Origin: Streptomyces netropsis
GTDB lineage: Bacteria > Actinomycetota > Actinomycetes > Streptomycetales > Streptomycetaceae
Direction of reading: 5' to 3'
Assembly (NCBI RefSeq): GCF_014203545.1
Contig: NZ_JACHJG010000008.1
Location: 124,001-188,000, forward strand
DNA: 64,000 nt
Numbering within the stretch: position 1 is the stretch's first letter; each line of letters begins with the position of its first letter. A program made the position numbers and the translations under genes. Positions 44,610 through 53,381 of this stretch are shown here, piece by piece. The notes beneath the pieces are model-generated. The model worked only from the letters and a program-made list of their open reading frames with translations. It had not been told where the DNA came from and ran no database searches.

Positions 44610-45269
44610 CTATTCGTACCGGTACTTGAGGGTCTCCTCCTCTGCTCGCCGCACATCCTCGATGGTGATGCCGGGCATCCGCAGCTGGGCGAGCGTCACT
44701 TCCGCGGAAGTCGGCTGCGCATCGGGGGCGAGCCACTCGTCGGGCTTCCAGGCCGAGCCGCGCAGCAGGGCCTTGGGGCAGTGCGGGTACACCTCGTCGA
44801 CCTCCACCACCAGCGCGCTGACCGGCCGCTTGCCCACCGCGGTGAGCCGGTCGAGAAGTCCGGGCCGTGCGGAGACACAGGCCCGACCGTTCACACGGAG
44901 CGTGCTGGTGCGGCCGGGGATGACGAAGAGCAGGCCGACCTGGCCGTTCTCCAGCACGTTCAGCATGCTGTCGAGGCGCTTGTTGCCGGTGGCGTCGGGG
45001 ATGACGAGGGTCCGCTCGTCGAGCACGGTCACAAAGCCGGCCGGACCGCCGCGCGGGGTCGAGTCGCAGCGGCCGTCCGCATCGGCGGTCGCGACGAAGA
45101 CGAGGGAAGAGAGTCCCACCAACTCCCGTGCCTTGTCGGTGAGATGTCCCGTCTCCTTGCGGACCGCGGCGGTGCCCGGCAGCTCGTACAGCGAACGCAG
45201 CCCCGCGACGTCCCGTACGGAATCCTTGCGCAGCTCGTCGAACAAGCTGGTGGTGACGGCGTCAGTCAT
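44610..45269 (-). CDS. Pyridoxamine 5'-phosphate oxidase-family FMN-binding protein
   Basis: A 219-residue split-barrel flavoprotein. GLSSLVFVATADADGRCDSTPRGGPAGFV and VIPDATGNKRLDSMLNVLENGQVGLLFVIPG match the MSMEG_1061-like PPOX subfamily. Start at MTDAVTTSLFDELRK (45269); the open frame upstream is Arg/Pro-rich noise. Likely an FMN- or F420-dependent reductase of unknown substrate. Confidence 0.9.
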   Translation of the reverse strand: MTDAVTTSLFDELRKDSVRDVAGLRSLYELPGTAAVRKETGHLTDKARELVGLSSLVFVATADADGRCDSTPRGGPAGFVTVLDERTLVIPDATGNKRLDSMLNVLENGQVGLLFVIPGRTSTLRVNGRACVSARPGLLDRLTAVGKRPVSALVVEVDEVYPHCPKALLRGSAWKPDEWLAPDAQPTSAEVTLAQLRMPGITIEDVRRAEEETLKYRYE

Positions 45270-45423
45270 GCATCGCACCCTAGAACAATGTCTTCGGGGC
45301 CTCCCGCGAGGGGGCCGTGGCCTCGGCCGGCGGAAGGTTGCCGTGCGGGGCGGGGCCGGACACCGGCCGCGGTCCGGCCCCGCAGCCGGCGCCAGGCTCA
45401 CCGACGCTGCGGGGCGTCCCCGC

Positions 45424-46461
45424 TCAGCGCGTCGCGAGGTCCACGATGCGCTGGATCAGGTCGGGGTAGGTCCAGTCGGCCCCTGCCGCTGCGAGCGGCA
45501 GGAGGCTCGCCGCCGTCAGGCCCGGGAGCGTGTTCACTTCCAGGCACATCGGCTCGCCGTCGGCGTCGCAGCGGAAGTCGGTGCGCGAGTACGCATCACC
45601 GCCGAACCCCAGAGCACCGTGCGCGCGCAGCGCCAACTCCTGCAGTCGGGACGCGAAGTCGGCCGGGACGCGCGCCGGACACACTTCACTGACCGCCCCC
45701 GGCTGGTACTTGGCCGTGTAGTCGAACATCGGCGTCGTCAGCTCGATCTCGATCACGGGGAGCACCTGGTCGCCGACCACGGCCACGGTGAATTCCCGCC
45801 CCGGAAGGAACGGCTCCACCAGCAGCTCGACATCACCGGAGTGCACCTCGGCCGCAACCTGTGCCAGCTGCGACGGCGAGTCGACCCGGTAGACCGACAC
45901 GCTCGAACCGTCCGCAACCGGCTTGGCCACCACCGGCCCGGCCGCCACCAGTCGCTTCACGTCCTGCGGCACCTCACTCACCCCAGGCCGCCACAGCACC
46001 CGCTCGGCCACCGGCAGACCTGCCGCACCCAGCACCGCCTGCGCCCGCCCCTTGTGCCACGCCGCCGCGCAGACCGCGCTGTCCGCACCCGTGAACCGCA
46101 CACCGGCCATCTCCAGCAGCGCCTGCACGTGCCCGTCCTCGCCCCAGCCGCCGTGCAACGCCAGGAACACCAACTCCGCGCCGCGGAGGAGCTCCAGGAC
46201 CGGACCGCCGGTCAGGGCGGCGTGCATGCGCCCCCGCAACTGATGCCGGTCCGCCAGGGACGGCGGCTCCTTCCCGACCGCGACCCCGTCGACCACATCA
46301 CCGGGGTGCAGCGGCCCGGCCAGGACGGGTACCGCGGCGGCCGGGTCGACCAGCACCACCTCGTGCCCCCTCTCGAGCAGAGCCCGGGCAACCGACCAGC
46401 CCGAGGCCAGGGAAACGTCCCGCTCCGAGCTCTCTCCACCGCACAAGATCACAATTCGCAT
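45424..46461 (-). CDS. D-alanine--D-alanine ligase-like ATP-grasp enzyme
   Basis: A 345-residue ATP-grasp ligase: CGGESSERDVSLASGWSVARAL (Ddl N-terminus), ALHGGWGEDGHVQALLEMAG, PVVAKPVADGSSVSVYRV, then FGGDAYSRTDFRCDADGEPMCLEVNTLPGL in outline, with the metal-binding E and N. Ddl joins two D-Ala for peptidoglycan. No cell-wall genes are adjacent, so this may be a second, specialised ligase rather than the housekeeping copy. Confidence 0.88.
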   Translation of the reverse strand: MRIVILCGGESSERDVSLASGWSVARALLERGHEVVLVDPAAAVPVLAGPLHPGDVVDGVAVGKEPPSLADRHQLRGRMHAALTGGPVLELLRGAELVFLALHGGWGEDGHVQALLEMAGVRFTGADSAVCAAAWHKGRAQAVLGAAGLPVAERVLWRPGVSEVPQDVKRLVAAGPVVAKPVADGSSVSVYRVDSPSQLAQVAAEVHSGDVELLVEPFLPGREFTVAVVGDQVLPVIEIELTTPMFDYTAKYQPGAVSEVCPARVPADFASRLQELALRAHGALGFGGDAYSRTDFRCDADGEPMCLEVNTLPGLTAASLLPLAAAGADWTYPDLIQRIVDLATR

Positions 46462-46597
46462 ACCGGGATTCTGCCGCACTCCCCCTGCACGATCTCGACG
46501 CCGGTCGCGAGCATCCTGGTGATGATCCGATCTGCCGGCGTTCCGTGTGGGCCGGGCTGGGATCGTCCGGCGCGGGTGCGGGCCGTACCGTGGCGGG

Positions 46598-47164
46598 GTG
46601 ACTGACACCGTCGAGGCCGTCGAGGCCGCTCTGCGCCAGCGGGAATGGGTCCCGACCGAGGACGAACAGGCACTGGGCGGGGAATTCCTCTTCCGCCGTG
46701 GTGAACTGCAGAAGGACCCGCGCCCGGTGATGCCCGTGCGACCGGAACCGTGGGGCCCCTGGACGACGCAGTACCTGGCATGGCTCACCGATCTCGTGAC
46801 CATGGCGGACGTACTCGTCGACCAGTGGCGGACCCGGCCGGCCGCCGGGAGCCCCATGGTGACCCTCATACGGGCCTACGTCGCCCCGGCGCGACCCTTC
46901 GGCCCGCTCGCCCACCATATGGAGCAGGCATGGGTGACCGACCCGCCGGCCCTGCCCACGCCGGACGAGGTCACGCACCACGCCGAGCAGCACGGATGCT
47001 CCCGGGAGGAGGCCGAGCGGAACCTGAGCGACCGCGCGGTCAAGGCATGGGAGGACGGCTGCCTGCCGGTCGCCGCGCGCAGACAGATCGACGACGTCAC
47101 ACGCAGCATGATCGGCACCGGCTCCGTGCTCGCCACAGCCGTCATCGGCGACGCGGGCCACTGA
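46598..47164 (+). CDS. Hypothetical protein (188 aa)
   Basis: A 188-residue acidic soluble protein beginning VTDTVEAVEAALRQREWVPT, with GPWTTQYLAWLTDLVTMADVL and DRAVKAWEDGCLPVAARRQI. GTG 46598 is preceded by a G-rich site. I recognise no family and see no signal peptide or TM segment. It is divergent from the Ddl-like gene. Confidence 0.68.
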   Translation: MTDTVEAVEAALRQREWVPTEDEQALGGEFLFRRGELQKDPRPVMPVRPEPWGPWTTQYLAWLTDLVTMADVLVDQWRTRPAAGSPMVTLIRAYVAPARPFGPLAHHMEQAWVTDPPALPTPDEVTHHAEQHGCSREEAERNLSDRAVKAWEDGCLPVAARRQIDDVTRSMIGTGSVLATAVIGDAGH

Positions 47165-47262
47165 AGGGGCCCGGTGGCCGCGGCGGCGTGAGCAGGGCGT
47201 GCCCCGAGACCGGGTCGGCCAAGGCGCTCACATCCGCTGCCGGTACCGCGCCAGGCGCGGAG

Positions 47263-47290
47263 GAGGCCGCACGCGGGCGCGTGCGGCCTC
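47263..47290. terminator. Terminator between the 188-aa gene and the lectin gene
   Basis: Perfect GC-rich inverted repeat with 12-bp arms (47263-47274 and 47279-47290) and a short loop, immediately before the convergent lectin stop codon at 47301. Confidence 0.75.
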
Positions 47291-47300
47291 AGGGGCGCGG

Positions 47301-47843
47301 TTACGCCGCGTACCGGGACCAGATCTGGCCGGCGCTGCCGAGGCAGACCACCTGGCGCACCTCGCGGCGGCTGCCGGACGGCATACCACCGTCGTCCAGG
47401 CACAGACCTGAGGCGACGTTCTTGATGGAGACGGCGTTGTTGCCGAGGTCGACGATCTCCCAGCGCTGGCTGAGGGTGTTGTTGCAGGTCCGCTGGATGA
47501 TCCCGGCCCCGGGCTGACCGTTCAGCGTGTCGACGCACTTGCCGGAGTGGTTGGGTCTGATCACGGTGGTCGGGTCACCCACGAAGAACTGCGTCGCGAA
47601 CTTCTGCTGTTCGCCGCTCTTGCAGTTGAACTGCTGGACGACGGCGCCGTCGTCGCGGGAGGCGGCGCGGACGTCCAGGCACTTGCCGGTGGCGCCATTG
47701 GTGTACTTGTGCACCCCCACGGGCTGGGCCGGACCGTCCGGAGCGCCGGCCGCCTGCGCGGACGTGACGGCACCCACGAGGCTCGCCGAGGCGGCGAAGG
47801 CAACAACGGCCGCGTGTAAGCGGAAGGAAGACATGCGGGACAT
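47301..47843 (-). CDS. Secreted ricin B-type lectin domain protein
   Basis: A 180-residue protein with a signal peptide (RLHAAVVAFAASASLVGAVTSAQA). The beta-trefoil has three repeats, with KCLDVRAASRDDGAVVQQFNC, KCVDTLNGQPGAGIIQRTC and LCLDDGGMPSGSR cores and QRWEI/QIWSR QxW motifs. Family role: carbohydrate binding outside the cell. It is the second stand-alone lectin of this window (the other is at 6065-6526). Confidence 0.88.
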   Translation of the reverse strand: MSRMSSFRLHAAVVAFAASASLVGAVTSAQAAGAPDGPAQPVGVHKYTNGATGKCLDVRAASRDDGAVVQQFNCKSGEQQKFATQFFVGDPTTVIRPNHSGKCVDTLNGQPGAGIIQRTCNNTLSQRWEIVDLGNNAVSIKNVASGLCLDDGGMPSGSRREVRQVVCLGSAGQIWSRYAA

Positions 47844-48200
47844 GACGACTCCTTGACGTTGGATAGCTCTATGTCACGTGAAACACGCACAATTCATGAC
47901 GTAGCAGCCGGACGACCGCGGCCCGGAGACGGGCCGGGCCCGGAGACGCGGTGCCGGCCCGCTCAGTGTCACCGCGGGTCACAGCGATATTCAAAGCCTT
48001 TCGATGTGCCTTGAATCCGGACAGCGCGTCTCCTCGCACGGTGCCTTCCGGCCAGATCTCCCGGGGCCGGCCGCCCGCCGTCGAACGGTCCGGCTACCTT
48101 CGTCCGCAAGTGCCGCTGTCATCTGCCGTCCCGCCCGTTCGGACCGGCAGGACGCGGCCTTGCTCGTCGCACCGCGAAGTCGACCCCTGGAGAGGTGACC
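47844..48200. other. Intergenic region between lectin and ArsR-type regulator genes
   Basis: These 357 bases lie between divergent genes. No gene is supported; a lower-G+C patch at about 47855-47900 is the likely lectin promoter. No dyad longer than 7 bp was noticed. Confidence 0.45.
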
Positions 48201-49217
48201 TTGCTGCGTATCCACTTCGCTCCCGACGACTTGGCACGCGTGCGCATAGCGCCCTCGCCCGACCCGCTCGCGGAAACGATCCTGAGCCTGCCGGTCCTCC
48301 AGACCGACCGGCTGGGCGGCGCCGCTCTGGCCGGATGGCGCGAGCGCACCCGCAGGAGCCTGCGGCCCGGGATGCGCCCACTGCTGGACCTCGCGCCGGC
48401 CGGCGCGGGAGAGTACGTCCCCGAAGCGTTCACCCATGCGACCACCGCCACGCTCGCCGGCAGCCTCGACCACACCTGGTCCCTGCCCCGCCGCCAGTGG
48501 GCGGCGGACTTCCATGCCACTGAGCGGTTACGGCCGCGCGTACCGCGCTGGATCCATGAACTCCACCGGGGAGAGCGGAAGTGGAGCAATCTCCTCCACC
48601 GAACCCTCCACGACTACCACGCCGTGGCCGTCGCCCCCTACTGGGCCCAGCTCCTGGCCGCAGCGCACACCGACCGCACTCAACGGGCGCTGACCGCGGC
48701 CGATGCCGGTGTCGGCGCGCTCCTCGCGACGCTGCATCCCGAGATCCGCTGGGCCTCGCCCGTCCTGTCCGTCCCGTGCGACACCACCGCGGATGTGTGG
48801 CTGGAAGGCCGCGGTCTCCTGCTCGTCCCGACGTTCTTCTGGCCCAAGCCCCTCGCACTGCTCGACAACGCGGAGCCCGAGCGGCCTCTCGTCCTGCGCT
48901 ACCCCCTCGCCCGCGACCTCGCCACCTACCGGTCCGTCTGGGCGGCAGCCGCTCCGGCGGGACCGGACGGCGCCCTCGCCTCGCTGGTGGGCACCACCCG
49001 GGCACGGGTGCTCCAGGCGGTGGCGACCCCGGCGAGCACCACCGAGCTGGCCCGGCGCACCCACACGTCCCCCGCCACGGCCAGCCACCACACCACCGTC
49101 CTTCGCACCGCGGGCCTGCTCACCACGGAACGGGACGGGACCGGTGTCCGTCATGCGCTGACGCCGATGGGACGGGCGCTGTTGCACGGAACGGGCATGT
49201 CTCCGCCGGCATCGTGA
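48201..49217 (+). CDS. ArsR-family (winged-helix) transcriptional regulator with a large N-terminal domain
   Basis: A 338-residue regulator. The C-terminal HTH (about residues 260-325: RARVLQAVATPASTTELARR, TSPATASHHTTVLRTAGLLT) is ArsR-like. The 250-residue N-terminal domain (LLRIHFAPDDLARVRIAPSP) belongs to a streptomycete type without known ligand. TTG 48201 fits homologues that begin MLRIHF and follows GGAGAGG; GTG 48195 is possible. Confidence 0.86.
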   Translation: MLRIHFAPDDLARVRIAPSPDPLAETILSLPVLQTDRLGGAALAGWRERTRRSLRPGMRPLLDLAPAGAGEYVPEAFTHATTATLAGSLDHTWSLPRRQWAADFHATERLRPRVPRWIHELHRGERKWSNLLHRTLHDYHAVAVAPYWAQLLAAAHTDRTQRALTAADAGVGALLATLHPEIRWASPVLSVPCDTTADVWLEGRGLLLVPTFFWPKPLALLDNAEPERPLVLRYPLARDLATYRSVWAAAAPAGPDGALASLVGTTRARVLQAVATPASTTELARRTHTSPATASHHTTVLRTAGLLTTERDGTGVRHALTPMGRALLHGTGMSPPAS

Positions 49218-49282
49218 GCGTGGCGTCGTGAGAGCCGTTGGCGCGGCCGGCCCGGCTGATGCCGTACTGTTGACCCTACCGA

Positions 49283-49356
49283 CGCGGGGTGGAGCAGCTC
49301 GGTAGCTCGCTGGGCTCATAACCCAGAGGTCGCAGGTTCAAATCCTGTCCCCGCTA
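49283..49356 (+). tRNA. tRNA-fMet (initiator, anticodon CAT)
   Basis: 74-base cloverleaf. The anticodon loop is CTCATAA on a stem of three consecutive G:C pairs (GGG/CCC), the initiator hallmark. Acceptor arm CGCGGGG pairs with CCCCGCT leaving a 1:72 mismatch, also typical of initiator tRNA. T-arm is GGTTCAAATCC. CCA is not encoded. Confidence 0.95.
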
Positions 49357-49363
49357 CTGACAC

Positions 49364-49396
49364 GTGAAGGGCCCGGCATTCCGTCGGGCCCTTCAC
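49364..49396 (+). terminator. Terminator after tRNA-fMet
   Basis: Perfect 12-bp inverted repeat GTGAAGGGCCCG / CGGGCCCTTCAC with a 9-base loop, 8 bases after the tRNA. Confidence 0.85.
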
Positions 49397-49457
49397 TGTG
49401 TTCATGCCCGCCGCGACGTGTTTTCCGTCGGGCCACGCGCCCGGATCACGGCGGCCG

Positions 49458-51842
49458 TCAGCCGCGGAGGGGGCCTTCGCAGGTGAAGTCGGCCGAGCCC
49501 GCGGGACGGTCGGTCCAGATGTCGACCTTGCCGAAGGAGCAGTTCATGTCGGCGAAGTTGTTGGTGCCCTTCTTCGTCCGCTCGAGTATGAAGTAGTCGA
49601 CCGTATCGGACATGTCCTTGAAGACCAGGTCGGCGTTGCCCGGGCCGCTCAGGTTGGCGGTGATCCGGCCCGTGCAGGTGAAGCGGGGGCGCTGCGGGTC
49701 GCCGTTGCTGCGGCAGTCGGGCGTGTTGCCGGTCGTGGCGGTGAAGGACGCGCGAACCGTGGCCGGGTGACCGGCGTCCAGCCCACCGACGGGCGTGAAC
49801 GTGGTGTTCGGCACGTACAGGTCCTTCACCTTGGCGATCTGCTTGTCCAGGAACGTGTCGTACGCGCGCTGAAGGTTCGAGTCCCTGCCGAGACGGTTGC
49901 GCCAGGCGTCGAAGCCGGCCGGGTCGTCGGCCCGTGTGTATCCGTACATCTCCTTGAGCAGTGACGGGCGTTCGGCCCAGAGGAACTCGAAGAACGTTCC
50001 GGCGTAGGAGTAGAAGCGGAAGCCGTCCCTGTCGTACTCCGCGTGCAGCAGCTGGTCGACGCTCATGCGCGGCTTGCCGCCGGCCGTGTCGTTGATGATG
50101 CTCTGCACCAGCGACTTGCGGACCTTGATGCCGCCGTCGCGGGTGGCGCCGTCGAAGAACTCCGCCGTGCCCTCGTCCATCGCGGTGGTGCGGTCGCCCT
50201 GGTACCACGGCCCCTCGCCGAAGAGGCCGGGCACCGCCCAGCGGCCGTTGAGGTAGTGCGTGTACTCGTGGCGGAACAGCTCCTCCAGCGTGAGGGTCGA
50301 GTCCTGCGGGACCCGGCGCTCGTAGGTGTAGAAGGTGGCGCCGTTCTCGATGTAGATGCCGCCGTTGTTGGTGCCCATGCCCGTCAGCAGCGGGTGGTAG
50401 ATCTCGTAGTCGGAGCGCGAGGCGTACAGCACGATGTTCAGGCTGGTGTTGGTGTCGCCCGCCAACGGCCGCTCGGTGCCCAGGACCCGATGGAACTGCG
50501 CTTTGACCTGCTTGCTCGCGTAGTAGAGGCGGTCGACGGTGGACCGTGGCAGGGCCGTGCGGACCTTGATGCCGCCGTTGTCGTACGTGTAGGTGGAGGG
50601 GAAGATGCGGCGCTCGATGTCGGCCTTGCACACCCCGTACTGCTTGCATGCGCCGAACTCGTTGAGCCAGGTGACGACCTTGGCCCAGGGTTCGCTGCCC
50701 TCTCCGAAGTTGCCGGCCGTGGTGGTCAGCAGCCCGCCGAGGTCGGAGGCGATCTCGCCCTTGAGCGCGTCGATCTGGCCCATCCGCCCGTACTCCCCGA
50801 CGGCGTCGCGCGCCACCCAGGCGTTGGACGTGCCCTTGAGGTGGGTGTAGCCCGCGAAGGCCTTGAAGGCAGCGCGATAGGAGCGGTCGGCGGTGACGGC
50901 GGCGTGGAAGGCGCTGTCGTGGTTGCCCGGGTAGACGCCCAGGTAGTTGAGGGAGAGGGCGGCGAGCGCGGCGCCGGCCCAGGAGGCGTCCTTGGCGGTG
51001 TCGGGGTGGGCCGCGTCCATGGTGGCCAGGACGCGCTTCATCAACGGGAGCTGGTGCTGACGCAGACCGGGTGAGCTCGCCGCGTAGAGGGCCTCGCGCA
51101 GGGACTCGGCGTTGGTGCGGGTGACGTCGAAGGTGCGGGCGGCCGAGCCGAAGGAGTGCACCGCGCGGCGCATGGCCTCCACGGTCGGTGCGTCGGTGAT
51201 GTCGATCTCGCTGCGCGAGAAGTCGTGGTAGGCGACCGCGTGGAGGTAGGTGAACATCTCCAGCAGGTGACTGCCGTTCTTCCCGTCGTGCGCGGAGGCC
51301 AGGCCCTCGATCCGGCGGGAGACGGCCTGCACGTGTGCCCTCGACATGACCGGGACCAGCCGCTGGTCCCAGGTCCACAGAATGTCGCGCAGGCAGCCGT
51401 CGGCGGTGACGGCCCGGTCGGCGAGGAAGTCGGCGAACTGCTCGGGACCGAGCCTGGTGACGCCGTCGAGCGTGCAGGGAACGGCGGTGTTCCCGACGGT
51501 GATGGTGGGAGCGGGGGACTTGGACTTCCCCTTCCCCTGGTCGGCCTTGCCGTTGCCGGTCTTCGGTCTGTCGGCGCGCAGGCCCGGCACGCGCCCGTCG
51601 GTGAGGCCGCCCGGCGCGGACGGGGACTGGATGGCGGGCCGCGGGGCCTTGGCCAGTCGGGTGACCTCGTCGAAGGGGTTGGGCGTGAGGGCGTCCGGGC
51701 GCGCGGTCGTCGCGGGAACCGCCGTGGACGAGGACGCGGGCGAAGGAGAGTCCGCGTAGCCGGGCTGGACGGCGGTGGCGCAGAGCGTTGCCGCTATCGC
51801 GGCGGTGAGCAGGGATCTGCGCAGGGTTCTGGACTGGTACAC
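49458..51842 (-). CDS. Secreted M9-type collagenase
   Basis: A 794-residue secreted gluzincin. GTG 51842 follows AGGAG and yields a signal peptide (RTLRRSLLTAAIAATLCATAV). A Pro/Ser-rich linker follows. The helical activator-like domain spans about 150-400 (GPEQFADFLADRAVTADGCL). The catalytic domain has HEYTHYLNGRW (525-535), the downstream Glu ligand in TTAMDEGTAEFFDG and GTFFEFLW. A small C-terminal domain ends the protein. Family role: cleavage of native collagen or gelatin at the glycine side of Gly-X-Y repeats. Its promoter carries the element shared with the transporter and dehydrogenase operons. Confidence 0.92.
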   Translation of the reverse strand: MYQSRTLRRSLLTAAIAATLCATAVQPGYADSPSPASSSTAVPATTARPDALTPNPFDEVTRLAKAPRPAIQSPSAPGGLTDGRVPGLRADRPKTGNGKADQGKGKSKSPAPTITVGNTAVPCTLDGVTRLGPEQFADFLADRAVTADGCLRDILWTWDQRLVPVMSRAHVQAVSRRIEGLASAHDGKNGSHLLEMFTYLHAVAYHDFSRSEIDITDAPTVEAMRRAVHSFGSAARTFDVTRTNAESLREALYAASSPGLRQHQLPLMKRVLATMDAAHPDTAKDASWAGAALAALSLNYLGVYPGNHDSAFHAAVTADRSYRAAFKAFAGYTHLKGTSNAWVARDAVGEYGRMGQIDALKGEIASDLGGLLTTTAGNFGEGSEPWAKVVTWLNEFGACKQYGVCKADIERRIFPSTYTYDNGGIKVRTALPRSTVDRLYYASKQVKAQFHRVLGTERPLAGDTNTSLNIVLYASRSDYEIYHPLLTGMGTNNGGIYIENGATFYTYERRVPQDSTLTLEELFRHEYTHYLNGRWAVPGLFGEGPWYQGDRTTAMDEGTAEFFDGATRDGGIKVRKSLVQSIINDTAGGKPRMSVDQLLHAEYDRDGFRFYSYAGTFFEFLWAERPSLLKEMYGYTRADDPAGFDAWRNRLGRDSNLQRAYDTFLDKQIAKVKDLYVPNTTFTPVGGLDAGHPATVRASFTATTGNTPDCRSNGDPQRPRFTCTGRITANLSGPGNADLVFKDMSDTVDYFILERTKKGTNNFADMNCSFGKVDIWTDRPAGSADFTCEGPLRG

Positions 51843-51984
51843 CGATGACTCCTGTGTGGGAGGTGTGAAGTGAGCCGCACGCGAAGAAGGACGACGGCGT
51901 GCGTGCTGATGGCGGCGCAACGGTGCTTCAGCCGCCTTCCGACAAGCGGTACGTGGGGGACTGCTGCGGCGCCATGTGATGTGT

Positions 51985-52013
51985 AACGTAGTAATGTGAA
52001 ATGTTACTGACAA
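51985..52013 (-). promoter_or_regulatory. Collagenase promoter with shared 19-bp operator
   Basis: On the minus strand, -35 TTGTCA (52008-52013) and -10 TACGTT (51985-51990) are 17 bp apart. The spacer and edges hold AGTAATGTGAAATGTTACT (51990-52008, plus strand), a dyad with arms AGTAA / TTACT. The same arrangement is found at 59116-59144. Confidence 0.78.
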
Positions 52014-52118
52014 GCCCTCAGCGACCCTGAGTTCGGTAAAACGCCAAGCGGATGACTGGATTCCGAATTCCCGTCAGTCCGTCAACTGTGCCGCCAACGA
52101 CGGGAGTTTCACGCAGCC

Positions 52119-53321
52119 ATGAGAAGAGTGCATCCTTCGAGGCCGGTGCTGCCGACCCTGCTGTCGACGGTGCTCACCGTCGCACTGTTGCTCTGTACGC
52201 CGCCCGCCTGGGCGGGAACCGGCGCGGGGGTACGCGACAGGGCGCTCGCGTGCGCCCTGCCCGGCACCACCGGCTGGACCGACGTCGGCCACGACACCGA
52301 CTACTCCGTCTTCAAACGCCCCACCGGGGTCATCAAGGTCGCCATGATCTTCGTGGACTTCCCCGACGCGCCCGCCACCGAGTCCCCGGCCGCCGACAGT
52401 GCCCGCATCACCCCCGGCGCGGACTGGGTGAGGAAGGCCTCCTACGGCAAGACGTGGCTGTCCATCACCCAGCACCGGCAATGGGTGCGCATGCCGCACC
52501 GCTCCACGGACTACGGCTTCGCCCGCGGACTCAGCCACGAGACGCACGAGGCGTACCTCAAGGACGCCGTGACCGCGGCCGATCCGTACGTGGACTTCTC
52601 CCGCTACGACATGGTCCATGTGGTCCCCACCCGCAACGCGTCGGCCATCTCCTTCACCCCGACCTACATCTACGAGCCGGGCACAGCGGGCGTGGTCGCC
52701 GACGGCAGGCGCGTCACCTGGGCGGTGACCTTCGGTCAGGACATGTGGCACTGGGACCACCGGCTGGTGGGCCACGAGACCGCGCACGCCTTCGGCCTGC
52801 CCGACCTCTACGCCTTCGACGCGGGCGGCGACACCCACCGCTTCACCGGAGGCTGGGACGTGATGGGTCTGATCGGCGGAGCCGGCTCGCAGTACCTGGC
52901 CTGGCAGTCGTGGAAGCTCGGCTGGACGCACGACAGCCAGGTCGTCTGCCGGGCGTCGAGGGGCAGTGACACCGTCCGCATGACCGCCGTGGAGTACGGC
53001 GGCGGCACCAAGATGGCCGTGATCCGCACCGGCCCGACGACCGCCTACGTCGTCGAGTCACGACGAGCGGTGCGGGCGGACGCGCGGGCCTGCTCGACCG
53101 GCGCCCTGGTCTACGCGGTGGACTCGTCCGTGCCGACCGGCAAGGGGCCGGTCCGGGTGATGGACGCCGAGCCCGACACCACCCCCGCGAGCGGCTGCCG
53201 GCCGCTGGACGACGCCCCCTACCGGGCGGGCCGGTCGTTCACCGACCCCGCCGCCGGCGTCCGCATCGACGTACTGCGGTCCGGGGGCTACGGCGAGACC
53301 GTCCGCGTCACCAAGTCATGA
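52119..53321 (+). CDS. Secreted M6-like metalloprotease
   Basis: A 400-residue secreted zinc protease. The signal peptide is HPSRPVLPTLLSTVLTVALL up to WAG. HETAHAFGLPD at 219-229 is a HExxHxxGxxD metzincin motif and WDVMGL at 246-251 is the Met-turn, as in immune-inhibitor-A-type M6 enzymes. VKVAMIFVDF-type core strands precede it. It is shorter than InhA because C-terminal domains are absent. Divergent from the collagenase gene over 276 bases, so the two may be induced together. Confidence 0.9.
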   Translation: MRRVHPSRPVLPTLLSTVLTVALLLCTPPAWAGTGAGVRDRALACALPGTTGWTDVGHDTDYSVFKRPTGVIKVAMIFVDFPDAPATESPAADSARITPGADWVRKASYGKTWLSITQHRQWVRMPHRSTDYGFARGLSHETHEAYLKDAVTAADPYVDFSRYDMVHVVPTRNASAISFTPTYIYEPGTAGVVADGRRVTWAVTFGQDMWHWDHRLVGHETAHAFGLPDLYAFDAGGDTHRFTGGWDVMGLIGGAGSQYLAWQSWKLGWTHDSQVVCRASRGSDTVRMTAVEYGGGTKMAVIRTGPTTAYVVESRRAVRADARACSTGALVYAVDSSVPTGKGPVRVMDAEPDTTPASGCRPLDDAPYRAGRSFTDPAAGVRIDVLRSGGYGETVRVTKS

Positions 53322-53333
53322 CCCCATGAGCGC

Positions 53334-53374
53334 CTCCTCACGCCCTGGGTCCCCTGGACCCAGGGCGTGAGGAG
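53334..53374. terminator. Strong bidirectional terminator between M6 protease and ABC operon
   Basis: Perfect 19-bp inverted repeat (53334-53352 and 53356-53374) with a 3-base loop, between convergent genes ending at 53321 and 53382. Confidence 0.9.
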
Positions 53375-53381
53375 CGCCCGG

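Noticed and set aside
49283..49356. tRNA-fMet as an integration site for a mobile element
   Set aside because: No integrase gene and no direct repeat of the tRNA 3' end were found in the flanks.
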